Below, in pieces: positions 8,130 to 16,274 of a DNA stretch of 51,439 nucleotides. The stretch is from Bacteroides sp. (lineage in GTDB: Bacteria > Bacteroidota > Bacteroidia > Bacteroidales > Bacteroidaceae), in assembly GCF_028690125.1 (NCBI RefSeq), contig NZ_JAQVBV010000036.1:1-51439 (forward strand), read 5' to 3'. The notes under the pieces are model-generated. The model was not told the DNA's origin. It made no database searches and was given only the letters and a program-made list of their open reading frames with translations. Positions within the stretch are counted from its first letter, which is position 1. The number at the start of each line of letters is the position of its first letter. Both the position numbers and the translations under genes were made by a program.

Positions 8130-9626
8130 TCAATTCCCCCAAACCGTATTATCCCATCGACTAATCTTAATATCTTCAATTACCGCACTTCCGTTTTTAA
8201 TAAAGAAGAAAAGTTTCTGCCCTTTTTTCTCTGGCAAGCGATTTATTATAGACCTTTTTCCATTAATATTCATATCAATAAACTCATCTTTCAATATCAC
8301 ATCCAGAATAATTGTTCCCCTTAAATCTTTTACGGCATTTATTCCGGTATTATAAATAAAAGCGCTCTCCTTATTAACATTCAGTTCGACTTTATATCCT
8401 CTTTCTCTTTTATCTGTAGCTCTTACAAACAGACCAACTTCATCATAGTTGCTCAACGTTCTTATTTTCATTGTAATGCGATAGTTCACCGGTAAATCAG
8501 AAAGAGAAGCCACACTGGTTCCATTAGGAGAATTTAGAGTCAATTTCCCATTCGAATATGAAACAGCTTTACTGTTTTCAGGAAATTCAAATTTTGGCAT
8601 TTCAATAGGAGTGACAGGAGGCAGAGATTCCGATAAGAATTTTGTATTTAATGTCCCGTCCGGTTCTTGCACAACTTCCCGCAAAAGCATATTTCCACCC
8701 CAAATTGGTCCGTCAAAATCCTTATTATTACTTCTACAAGGCATATACGCCACTGCTATTCTCCGATTATCTTTGTATTCTGCTGTTTTATATACACTTG
8801 CCCATGATTCTACAAAAGCCTGAGTAGTAGGATATTCCCACGGTCCATAAGAATTTCTTGATTTAACGTAATAGGTATCACCACCTATGCTATATAATAA
8901 GTAATACCAACCGTTCCAATAAAAATAATCGGAACATTCAGGAGTAGCTACCTGACCTTTCAATGGTGAATCAATTTCCCGCCAATCTTTTAAATTGCTG
9001 GACACGAGATGTACCAGATATCCTCCGAAACCTTCTAATTCAGGTTCTTTTTCATAACCGGAAATAAACAAGTGATAGGTTCCTTTATTATCTTTAAAAA
9101 CTTTAGGATCGCGAAAATCCCGACTAACACATTCTTTCGGAGCATAATAAAATGGATTAGGTTGTTGCTTTACATATGTTACCCCTCCGTCTTCACTCAT
9201 AGCATAACTTAGTTGTTCATGTACTTTCCCGTCATCATCCTGCACCCGCGTTGAATAGAAAGCATAAAATTTACCATTATCTGCAAGTACAGAACCCGTA
9301 CAAATTGATTTTTCCCAATCTTCATCAACTCCCACAGCTACAGGATAATGTTTCCATTCCACAAGATCTTTCGAAGTACTTAATGCCCATTGGTGTCCGC
9401 CCAAACCTCCTAAACCGGCATGATGTCCCTCATCCAGCAACCAATAGATATAAAATGTACCTTTATGATAATAAGGCATACAATCACCAGTGAACAGATG
9501 TTCTTCTGTAGGCTTGAAATACTGAATATTCGTTTTTCTTTGAATAGAGGGATTATAATCCTTTGCTACTTGTGCAAAAGTATTCGCAGAAAATAAAAGA
9601 AGAATCAATGGTAGTTTCATTTTCAT
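8130..9626 (-). CDS. GH32-like secreted glycoside hydrolase
   Basis: This 498-residue protein has a type I signal peptide cut after FAQ (residue 19). Residues about 35-330 look like the five-bladed propeller of GH32 and relatives: ICTGS at 108-112, FRDP at 171-174 (transition-state Asp) and the acid/base block PECSDYF with Glu230. The usual WMNDPNG nucleophile block is replaced by TGDCMPYYHKG, with Asp48 the likely nucleophile. Residues about 345-498 form a beta-sandwich-like C-terminal domain. GH32 enzymes cleave beta-fructosides; because of the divergent first block the true substrate is uncertain. It lacks a lipobox, so a periplasmic location is likely. It has its own promoter with an operator-like palindrome beside the -33 box. 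Confidence 0.75.
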   Translation of the reverse strand: MKMKLPLILLLFSANTFAQVAKDYNPSIQRKTNIQYFKPTEEHLFTGDCMPYYHKGTFYIYWLLDEGHHAGLGGLGGHQWALSTSKDLVEWKHYPVAVGVDEDWEKSICTGSVLADNGKFYAFYSTRVQDDDGKVHEQLSYAMSEDGGVTYVKQQPNPFYYAPKECVSRDFRDPKVFKDNKGTYHLFISGYEKEPELEGFGGYLVHLVSSNLKDWREIDSPLKGQVATPECSDYFYWNGWYYLLYSIGGDTYYVKSRNSYGPWEYPTTQAFVESWASVYKTAEYKDNRRIAVAYMPCRSNNKDFDGPIWGGNMLLREVVQEPDGTLNTKFLSESLPPVTPIEMPKFEFPENSKAVSYSNGKLTLNSPNGTSVASLSDLPVNYRITMKIRTLSNYDEVGLFVRATDKRERGYKVELNVNKESAFIYNTGINAVKDLRGTIILDVILKDEFIDMNINGKRSIINRLPEKKGQKLFFFIKNGSAVIEDIKISRWDNTVWGN

Positions 9627-9664
9627 AATATTATCTTTTTAGGTGTTTGTAAACTATCTGCTCG

Positions 9665-9696
9665 CAAATATAAATCATATTTTCACATTATACAAA
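9665..9696 (-). promoter_or_regulatory. Promoter of the GH32-like gene
   Basis: On the minus strand, TTTG (9696-9693) is followed after 20 nt by TATATTTG (9672-9665), an excellent match to the Bacteroides consensus. The start point would fall near 9659, giving a leader of about 33 nt before the ATG at 9626. The -33 box touches the palindrome at 9696-9707. Confidence 0.75.
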
Positions 9697-9751
9697 CATA
9701 TATGTAATATTTTTAAATAAAATATCAAATTTATTAGATACATATATGTAA
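9696..9751. promoter_or_regulatory. Twin operator-like palindromes ACATATATGTAA
   Basis: The 12-mer ACATATATGTAA occurs at 9696-9707 and again at 9740-9751, start to start 44 bp (about four helical turns, same face). The core ACATATATGT is a perfect palindrome; the second copy extends to TACATATATGTA. They lie in the gap between the GH32-like gene and the divergent GntR/LacI-type regulator, and the first abuts the -33 box of the enzyme promoter. The best reading is a pair of operators for that regulator, possibly bridged by a loop. Confidence 0.65.
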
Positions 9752-9850
9752 CAATATAGATTACATAACACTTAATCCAATTAAAAACAAGTTTAATATC
9801 ATTTCAGGATTTATTCTGATATGTAAAGCTGCAAATCCGCAAAATCTTAT

Positions 9851-9858
9851 TATATTTG
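9851..9858 (+). promoter_or_regulatory. -7 box of the regulator promoter
   Basis: TATATTTG fits TAnnTTTG; no TTTG is seen at the -33 position. A start near 9865 leaves a leader of about 24 nt to the ATG at 9889. It also argues against translation from the TTG at 9856, which lies inside this box. Confidence 0.5.
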
Positions 9859-9888
9859 CACTATTATATCATAGCAAAGCCCGTTACA

Positions 9889-10980
9889 ATGAAAACAAAA
9901 TTAAGTTTCAAATCAATATACAGTATAGTAAAAAAGGATATTTTAAATAGTACATACCCCACAGGTTCTTTACTACCAACAGAACTGACGCTTGCTGAGC
10001 AATATTCCGTTTCAAGGCCGACTATAGCAAAAGTTTACAACCAATTACAAACCGAAGGTTACATTACGAAAAAAAAAGGTCTTGGTACGATTGTAAATTA
10101 CAAACAGACTTCCAACTCGTTTACATTCGGATTACTTCTTCCCGGAGCAGGTGAATCTGAAATATTTTCCATCATCAACGATCAGTTATTACAGCAATCG
10201 GAAATCTGCAACTTTAAATGCTTATGGGAAGGTGCAACCGCAAGTAATGCGGATATCAGAAGGGAATTAATTGACGGATGCTGTGACGACTATATAAGTA
10301 AAAAAGTAGATGGCATATTCTTTTCTCCTTTAGAAAGAGTAGCAGATGCGAATGAGATAAATATTCGTATTTGCGAAAAAACGAAAGAAGCGGGAATTCC
10401 AATTATTCTAATAGACAGAGATATTTTCAAGTTTCCCCAGAGAAGCAACCTGGATATTGTTTGTTTGGACAATTTCAGTGCTGGTTGTGTCATGGCTCAA
10501 CACCTGATAGAACAAGGATGTACTCATATTCATTTTTTCCACAGACCGGATTCTGCTTATTCTGTCGATATGCGTTTAATAGGAATAAAAGAGGTGATGC
10601 AGCAAAATAAATTGCCATTCAACGATCAGAATATTCATTGTGGTAACCCGGAGGATCTGGATTTCGTGAAACAAATACAAGTTATTCCCGGAAAAACAGG
10701 AATTATTTGTGCAAATGATTCCACCGCCGCAGTTTTAATGTCGTCTCTTACAGAGGCCGGTTGGAAGATTTCTTCGGACCTCCTCATTTGTGGTTATGAC
10801 AACATGAAATACTCCATGCATTTGAAGCACTCATTGACCTCTTTTAAACAACCCTGCGAAGAAATAGCAAATGTCAGTGTTGAGTTAATGTTAAGAAGAG
10901 TCAAAAACAAGACAGTATTTCCGGTGACCGTAAATCTTGCCGGTGAGATTATAATCCGTGATTCAAGCAAGTTTATCTGA
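9889..10980 (+). CDS. GntR-type DNA-binding / LacI-type sugar-binding transcriptional regulator
   Basis: The protein has 363 residues from the ATG at 9889. Residues about 5-68 form a GntR winged helix (SIYSIVKKDIL, then LLPTELTLAEQYSVSRPTIA and a GYITKKKGLGTIV wing). Residues about 75-360 form a LacI/periplasmic-binding-like domain (FTFGLLLPG; DGIFFSPL; IPIILIDRD; IICANDSTAAVLM; LLICGYDN). This hybrid build is that of Bacillus AraR, a sugar-released repressor. It faces away from the GH32-like gene, with twin palindromes between them, so it probably represses that gene and perhaps itself and the SusC operon. An extended TTG start at 9856 is unlikely because it overlaps the promoter. Confidence 0.88.
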   Translation: MKTKLSFKSIYSIVKKDILNSTYPTGSLLPTELTLAEQYSVSRPTIAKVYNQLQTEGYITKKKGLGTIVNYKQTSNSFTFGLLLPGAGESEIFSIINDQLLQQSEICNFKCLWEGATASNADIRRELIDGCCDDYISKKVDGIFFSPLERVADANEINIRICEKTKEAGIPIILIDRDIFKFPQRSNLDIVCLDNFSAGCVMAQHLIEQGCTHIHFFHRPDSAYSVDMRLIGIKEVMQQNKLPFNDQNIHCGNPEDLDFVKQIQVIPGKTGIICANDSTAAVLMSSLTEAGWKISSDLLICGYDNMKYSMHLKHSLTSFKQPCEEIANVSVELMLRRVKNKTVFPVTVNLAGEIIIRDSSKFI

Positions 10981-11072
10981 TAAGAAATCTTGTGATAATT
11001 AAAAAAGCAACAAACTTTATCCCTGTGCTGCAGAATTCACATTGTTGAAGCTACTGATTATTGATAAGTTGT

Positions 11073-11105
11073 GCGCCTCGATAGAATTATCGGGGCGCTT
11101 TCTAT
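11073..11105 (+). terminator. Intrinsic terminator after the regulator gene
   Basis: GCGCCTCGATA at 11073-11083 pairs with TATCGGGGCGC at 11088-11098 (one G-T wobble), with a four-nucleotide loop and a following TTTCTATT. It lies about 90 nt after the stop of the regulator gene. Confidence 0.75.
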
Positions 11106-11169
11106 TGATAAGCATACCAAATTTTAATGGGCTTATAAGCAATTCTTTTTCATTAGTATCCAAATACTG

Positions 11170-11255
11170 TTTGACACCCGGGTGTCAAACATACCAAGAC
11201 CCGGGTGTCAAGCATACTGACACCCGGATGTCGAACTGCACGAGACCCGGGTGTC
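11170..11255. repeat. Four CCCGGG-centred palindromes with an exact 23-bp period
   Basis: The first unit is a perfect 20-bp palindrome, TTTGACACCCGGGTGTCAAA (11170-11189). Three further units follow, with their CCC at 11200, 11223 and 11246, each exactly 23 bp from the last. Units 2 and 4 have AAGA or GAGA in place of GACA; unit 3 has CCCGGATGTC. GC-rich dyads stand out sharply in an AT-rich spacer. No protein-coding frame explains them. They could be binding sites on one helix face (23 bp is about two turns) or a string of RNA hairpins. Confidence 0.85.
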
Positions 11256-11631
11256 ATACAACCTTCCGCTACTACAAAAAAAGAACTCCATTACTAGAAA
11301 ACAAATATTTGAGTATGAGTCGAATAATTTGAGTAAAGTAATGCTATGTCACAGATCATTTTATATAAATAAAAGTTGAACTGATAGTATATAAAAGATT
11401 AAATTATGCGATCAGCATCATAAACGTTTTTTTATCATTCTCGAACTCTGTACTTTTGTACTCTCACTATCATTTTTAGTCCCTAAAAACTGTGAAAACT
11501 GTATTTTGGGAGGAGTTCTTTTATTCAATGAGAAATTTACTCCGCAATTAATAAACAGTATTTTAATAAATATGATTGCAGTTACCAGGATTATCATTGG
11601 CAAGACGCTTATAAAAAAGATGAGTATGATG

Positions 11632-11662
11632 TTGCAGATAAATAAAAAATAGTATACTTTTG
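11632..11662 (+). promoter_or_regulatory. Promoter of frr-rsgA
   Basis: TACTTTTG at 11655-11662 is a good -7 box, with TTG at 11632-11634 20 nt upstream as a partial -33 box. The start point near 11669 gives a leader of about 35 nt before the frr ATG at 11704. Confidence 0.6.
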
Positions 11663-11703
11663 CTAATTGATCAAACAAATAGCAACTTTTAAATATCAAA
11701 AAT

Positions 11704-12264
11704 ATGGTAGACGTAAAGACTTGTCTTGGCAATGCACAAGAAAAAATGGATATGGCTATAATGTATCTGGAAGAAGCATTGGCACATATCCGCGCCGGAA
11801 AAGCGAGTACACGATTGTTGGATGGTATCCGTGTAGATTCTTATGGAAGTATGGTGCCTATCAGTAACGTAGCAGCCGTAAATACTCCGGATGCGCGTAG
11901 TATCACCATCAAGCCTTGGGACAAAGCAATGTTTCGTATCATCGAAAAAGCAATTATTGATTCTGATCTAGGCATTATGCCCGAAAATAACGGTGAGATT
12001 ATTCGTATCGGTATTCCTCCTCTAACCGAAGAACGTCGTAGACTATTGGCTAAACAGTGTAAAGGTGAAGGTGAAACTGCTAAAATAAGTGTACGTAATG
12101 CACGTCGCGACGGCATTGATGCTCTAAAGAAAGCTGTTAAAGACGGTTTAGCTGAAGATGAACAAAAGAATGCTGAAGAAAAACTGCAAAAAATACATGA
12201 TAAGTATATCAAGCAGATTGATGATCTGTTGGCTGAAAAAGATAAAGAGATAATGACAGTTTAA
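11704..12264 (+). CDS. frr: Ribosome recycling factor
   Basis: This 186-residue cytoplasmic protein has the full normal length (about 185). Together with EF-G it splits the post-termination ribosome. Recognisable stretches are HIRAGKAST near residue 28 (ribosome-contacting helix), IKPWDKAMFRIIEKAI near 69 and the conserved helix ISVRNARRDGIDALKKA near 128. It has its own promoter and is followed after a terminator-like hairpin by rsgA, so the pair forms a small translation-related cluster. Note its GCTGAAGAAA-rich end codes the usual C-terminal helix. Confidence 0.97.
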   Translation: MVDVKTCLGNAQEKMDMAIMYLEEALAHIRAGKASTRLLDGIRVDSYGSMVPISNVAAVNTPDARSITIKPWDKAMFRIIEKAIIDSDLGIMPENNGEIIRIGIPPLTEERRRLLAKQCKGEGETAKISVRNARRDGIDALKKAVKDGLAEDEQKNAEEKLQKIHDKYIKQIDDLLAEKDKEIMTV

Positions 12265-12273
12265 ATAAAGAAT

Positions 12274-12336
12274 GAAGAATGAAGGATTAATACAGCGTGT
12301 TTCTATAACACATCACAATCCTTCATTCTTCTTTTT
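12274..12336 (+). terminator. Terminator between frr and rsgA
   Basis: GAAGAATGAAGGATT at 12274-12288 is the exact reverse complement of AATCCTTCATTCTTC at 12317-12331, and TTTTTT follows at 12332-12337. The loop is 28 nt. Read-through into rsgA is likely because no separate rsgA promoter of consensus form is seen before 12373. Confidence 0.7.
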
Positions 12337-12372
12337 TAGTTCCTCATTTTTAACGTTTTTCATTTTTAATTT

Positions 12373-13305
12373 ATGAGAGGATTAGTAATCAAAAATACGG
12401 GAAGTTGGTATCAAGTCAAAACTGATGATGGCCAATTTATCGAATGCAAAATCAAAGGAAATTTCCGACTAAAGGGTATCCGAAGCACTAATCCCGTTGC
12501 GGTAGGCGACCGTGTTCAGATTATACTCAACCAGGAAGGAACTGCTTTTATCAATGAAATAGAGGATAGGAAAAACTACATTGTCCGCCGTTCCTCTAAT
12601 CTTTCCAAACAATCTCATATCCTTGCCGCTAATCTCGATCAATGTATGTTGATAGTAACGGTGAATTATCCCGAAACTTCCACTATTTTCATAGATCGTT
12701 TTCTTGCATCTGCAGAAGCATATCGAGTACCGGTCAAATTGATATTCAATAAGGTTGATGCTTATAATGAGGACGAACTCCATTATATGGACGCACTTAT
12801 CAATTTATATACTTATATTGGATACCCCTGCTTCAAAGTATCTGCAAAAGAGGATATCGGAGTAGATATTATAAAAAAAGAATTACAAGGAAAAATTACT
12901 CTTTTCTCCGGACATTCAGGGGTAGGCAAATCTACGCTTATTAATGCAATCTTACCGGAAGTTGATGCCAAGACAGGTAAAATCTCTACTTATCATAATA
13001 AAGGTATGCATACAACTACTTTCTCTGAAATGTTCCCTGTTGATGGAGATGGTTATATCATCGACACTCCCGGAATCAAAGGATTTGGCACCTTTGATAT
13101 GGAGGAAGAAGAGATTGGACATTATTTCCCTGAGATATTCAAGGCTTCTGCAGAATGTAAATATGGGAATTGTACTCATCGGCATGAACCAGGGTGTGCA
13201 GTGCGCAAGGCGGTAGAGGAACATCTTATCAGTGAGTCACGATATACTTCTTATTTGAATATGTTGGAGGATAAGGAGGAGGGAAAGTATCGGGCGGCGT
13301 ACTAA
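12373..13305 (+). CDS. rsgA: Ribosome small-subunit GTPase RsgA
   Basis: This 310-residue circularly permuted GTPase takes part in late 30S subunit maturation. The N-terminal OB-fold covers about residues 1-65. The G motifs appear in permuted order: G4 NKVD at 126-129, then G1 GHSGVGKST at 180-188, then G3 DTPG at 231-234. A C-terminal zinc site follows (Cys262, Cys267, His269, Cys275). It sits 108 bp after frr on the same strand, a linkage common in Bacteroides. All key residues are present and the length is normal. Confidence 0.96.
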   Translation: MRGLVIKNTGSWYQVKTDDGQFIECKIKGNFRLKGIRSTNPVAVGDRVQIILNQEGTAFINEIEDRKNYIVRRSSNLSKQSHILAANLDQCMLIVTVNYPETSTIFIDRFLASAEAYRVPVKLIFNKVDAYNEDELHYMDALINLYTYIGYPCFKVSAKEDIGVDIIKKELQGKITLFSGHSGVGKSTLINAILPEVDAKTGKISTYHNKGMHTTTFSEMFPVDGDGYIIDTPGIKGFGTFDMEEEEIGHYFPEIFKASAECKYGNCTHRHEPGCAVRKAVEEHLISESRYTSYLNMLEDKEEGKYRAAY

Positions 13306-13823
13306 GAATTATAGATACACTTTATCAAATGAAAGCTTTCTCTCATATCGGTTTGCTCCCTGAAAGCATATAACAGTTACTGTCTCCAAGACTAAACATG
13401 GCGTGTAGTCGATAAATGATGCCTGCAAATTAAGCACTGTTAAGTTCACTTTATATTCTCATGACGGCGATGCGATCATAATAGAATATAGTCACATTAA
13501 TAATATTGCAGCAACTTGTAAGTTATAATAAATTACTACAACTGCTGCTGTACAAATGAAAGCTGAGACCCAAGGACTGATATTAGCACAAATAATACAT
13601 TGGTTATATACTCTAAACTATAATTATAGCCATTTTTTATAGGATAGTTTATCGAATCTTTACCTATAAACGACTCTAAAATTTAGTAGAACTAATGGAA
13701 CTTCTCAAAATAAAAATCGCTATAGCCTTTTTTCTAGTTGCTATAGCGATTTCTATTATAACACCGATATTTAAAAGTTATCTTACAAATAAGATAAATC
13801 TTGTTTATCTGTTAAATATATAA
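13306..13823. other. 518-bp convergent intergenic region
   Basis: This lies between two convergent genes. It holds the terminator at 13714-13752 and a weak 8-bp inverted repeat (TATATTCT at 13452-13459, AGAATATA at 13483-13490). A 28-codon frame starting at ATG 13555 has no supporting signal. I see nothing else to annotate; it may be decayed DNA. Confidence 0.5.
13714..13752 (-). terminator. Terminator of the second SusC/SusD operon
   Basis: AAATCGCTATAGC at 13714-13726 is the exact reverse complement of GCTATAGCGATTT at 13740-13752. Read leftward, the stem is followed by a T-rich tail (TTTTATTTT). It lies about 70 bp after the stop at 13824. Confidence 0.8.
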
Positions 13824-15524
13824 TTATTTCCAGCTGTCCAAATTTGGGCTCTTAACACTATAGATGAGATCAATAGGTTCTCCCAAATTAAGCCCTGTAG
13901 ATTTCCAGACACGTCCATTCCAATTAGAATAGTTAGCATTTCTTAAAGAAAGAACTTCAAAACTTCCATCTTTCAAAGCAACTCCCATATACTCTCCCCA
14001 GTAATGACTACTATTAATACCTGCCATAAAAGCTATTTCAGCATCGAAAGAACATAATAATCTCGGATTTTTATTATCAGGCTTATCACTTAAAGGAGTT
14101 GCACGATTATAAACATACAAATTCTGTCCTTGAGCTATTAATGTCAAAAATCCATAGAAACCATATCCCAAATAACGGGTGGGTAAAGTAAATATTTTAT
14201 TTTCTGGTTTATTAAACAAATCAAAGACGTTTCCTGTGAGTTCTTTAAATTCGATTGAAACCACCTTACTTCCACCAGTTCCATCCTCTGCAAACAACTG
14301 CATCACCGGAGCTTCATATTGTTGCTGCAAAGCAAATTTATAATGATATAACTTTCCATTTTGAGGATCCTTTAATACTGCAAAATAGTGGGTTACTAAT
14401 CCATCACCATAAGAATTAAATTCGGTTTTATAAGAAGCTAAATGGCGCACTTCATAATTTTTGAACGCATCTTCAATAGTAGGAACTTTATCCGGCCAAA
14501 CTGCATTTTTAGCCAATTTAGAAGATACTTCCTCAATCTTGCCTAATGTATAGTTTTCACCATAATAATCTTTAAAATCCCAAATCATTAACAATCGCTT
14601 CTTGTTTTTGTCATACAACAAACAGTGTTGAGAAGATAAGTGACTTGGAATAAATTCGATATCACGCAACTCTTCTTTATCAAACATCAAAGGCGTCGGC
14701 AAAAACTGATCTATATGAAAAAATTCATTACTAGATTTGATGCGAGAATACAAACGTCCTTCTCTGTCTTTAATCAAATTAAGAAATTGCATAAAATAAA
14801 TATCTGAAACCATAAGTCCACTAGGCAGAGCCCCACCAAACATATCCTGAAGTTCTGTATCTACTTTTTGAAAAGTACTCGGTTCCACTTCTACCGTTTG
14901 ATCAGGAGCTACAAACATTAATTGATTTATAGGGTCCTTATCGGTTGCATTTACCAAATTCAGACAAAAATGCTCATGTAGTTTAAAAGTAGCAGAAGGT
15001 AATAATTCGCCATTATTTTCTAACGAGTAAATATCCTGTTCCGGAATATATGTTCTTTTGCCATCCTCATCTTCAGCTTCCTTAATCATATGCACACATA
15101 CTTTGCCATCTTTCTTAGCTAACACAAAATATCCATACGTATCATATTTTCGCTTCACTTTTAAAGTATAGTCTCGTCTATATACCAGATCGTTATCCAA
15201 ATCTGTAATCTCAAGTATCAAATTATCACTAGCAATGGTAGTATAACGATCAGAAACCCATTCTAGTATAGGACTGGTACTAATAACTTCTCCCTCCAAT
15301 GTCCAAGTATAAACAAGATTCATTCGGGGATTTTCTTTCGAATATGTTATATCTGGAGTTATCTTCACCGTTGCTCCTATCGTTACTGAGAAAGGGTTTT
15401 CTTTAGCAATTTCAATTTCAGTTAAATCCTTGTAATCATAATTGCCCTTATCATCATAACATGCAGACAACAAGCCTAATAAACTAATGCTTATAAATAA
15501 TGATTGTATTGTTCTCATTGACAA
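13824..15524 (-). CDS. PKD-like family surface lipoprotein (PUL 2)
   Basis: The protein has 566 residues. A lipoprotein signal peptide ends LLSAC with Cys22, followed by YDDKGNYDYKDL, the hallmark start of the Bacteroidetes PKD-like family. Residues about 35-130 look like immunoglobulin/PKD-type repeats (ITPDITYSKENPRMNLVYTW). The long remainder has repeated short strands (YDKNKKRLLMIWDF; GQNLYVYNRATPL) suggesting a beta-propeller. No catalytic motif is seen. It is the last gene of the SusC-SusD-DUF4843-PKD-like set, a recurring quartet of unknown ligand; it starts 6 bp after DUF4843. A surface-binding role is inferred from context. Confidence 0.8.
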   Translation of the reverse strand: MSMRTIQSLFISISLLGLLSACYDDKGNYDYKDLTEIEIAKENPFSVTIGATVKITPDITYSKENPRMNLVYTWTLEGEVISTSPILEWVSDRYTTIASDNLILEITDLDNDLVYRRDYTLKVKRKYDTYGYFVLAKKDGKVCVHMIKEAEDEDGKRTYIPEQDIYSLENNGELLPSATFKLHEHFCLNLVNATDKDPINQLMFVAPDQTVEVEPSTFQKVDTELQDMFGGALPSGLMVSDIYFMQFLNLIKDREGRLYSRIKSSNEFFHIDQFLPTPLMFDKEELRDIEFIPSHLSSQHCLLYDKNKKRLLMIWDFKDYYGENYTLGKIEEVSSKLAKNAVWPDKVPTIEDAFKNYEVRHLASYKTEFNSYGDGLVTHYFAVLKDPQNGKLYHYKFALQQQYEAPVMQLFAEDGTGGSKVVSIEFKELTGNVFDLFNKPENKIFTLPTRYLGYGFYGFLTLIAQGQNLYVYNRATPLSDKPDNKNPRLLCSFDAEIAFMAGINSSHYWGEYMGVALKDGSFEVLSLRNANYSNWNGRVWKSTGLNLGEPIDLIYSVKSPNLDSWK

Positions 15525-15530
15525 ATAAAT

Positions 15531-16253
15531 TTAATATATAACAACAGTTATCAGAGAGCCAGTGGCACTATCTATCCATTGATTAGCCTCAATATCTTCT
15601 CTAAATTTAAGTACCATTTTTCGAATTTCAGTAGAACTGTAACCTGTTAAATCAGAAACTTTGGAACTTTCCATAAAATATGTATATTTATCATCAGTGT
15701 ATTCTCCCAGATAAAAAGATGTAATACGATCATCCCACCACTCTGGCTTACTTATCATATCACTAAAGTTTATAGTGAATGATAAAGATTCAACTGGAAT
15801 ATAATTAAAGTCCGTATCTCCAATATAATGAGATAGTCCAAAATTCTCATTCGGAACTAACCGAATAGTGAGTCCAACTTGTTCTACGGCAAGATGAGCT
15901 GTTCTATGTAGTATGACACGAACATAATCTTCCCATACACCTGCATGAAATACTTGTTCCGATACAAGCGTATAATCTTCTGGCAAAGCTGTTGTTTTTT
16001 CCTTTACAACTTCTACTTTATACTTTTTGTCTTCTTCTAAAAGTTGTCCATTCAACTTTACCAAAAAGAGAGCCTCACAATTATCTACATCAAGATGATG
16101 CCGGAATGAATAAAAGGGAGGTGCTTGGTCACTCCCCAACGATGGTATGTAAAGCGTTCGTTCAGATTGATCGTATTTCATCAAATCTTCTTGAGTACAT
16201 GAAACAAAAAGAAGTAGAAAAAAACTCATGCTCCATATATATATATTTTTCAT
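15531..16253 (-). CDS. DUF4843 lipoprotein (PUL 2)
   Basis: The protein has 240 residues, with a lipoprotein signal peptide ending FVSC (Cys19). The body matches the DUF4843 pattern: a RTLYIPS start strand, an internal beta-domain with VKLNGQLLEEDKKYKVEVV, and a C-terminal part with KPEWWDDRITSFYLGEYTDDKY. The fold is probably all-beta. The family occurs almost only between SusD and PKD-like genes, as here, 21 bp after SusD. The function is unknown. No truncation or odd base composition is noticed. Confidence 0.82.
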   Translation of the reverse strand: MKNIYIWSMSFFLLLFVSCTQEDLMKYDQSERTLYIPSLGSDQAPPFYSFRHHLDVDNCEALFLVKLNGQLLEEDKKYKVEVVKEKTTALPEDYTLVSEQVFHAGVWEDYVRVILHRTAHLAVEQVGLTIRLVPNENFGLSHYIGDTDFNYIPVESLSFTINFSDMISKPEWWDDRITSFYLGEYTDDKYTYFMESSKVSDLTGYSSTEIRKMVLKFREDIEANQWIDSATGSLITVVIY

Positions 16254-16274
16254 AATCGTTTTTATTTTAATGAA

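Larger units (their letters stand above)
10981..11703. other. 723-bp intergenic region between regulator and frr
   Basis: The stretch holds a terminator (11073-11098), the 23-bp-period palindrome array (11170-11255) and the frr promoter (11632-11662). Short open frames crossing it run through the palindromes and show no protein-like composition, so I do not call genes. The parts at 11260-11630 show nothing I can name. Confidence 0.6.

Noticed and set aside
11170..11255. CRISPR array or integron attachment sites
   Set aside because: Only four units, spacers about 9 bp, no cas or integron integrase nearby.
11042..11332. Open frame of 96 codons between the regulator and frr
   Set aside because: It runs through a terminator hairpin and the 23-bp palindrome array; composition is repetitive and there is no start signal.
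13555..13641. 28-codon frame beginning at ATG 13555
   Set aside because: Too short, no promoter or ribosome site, and no recognisable protein character.
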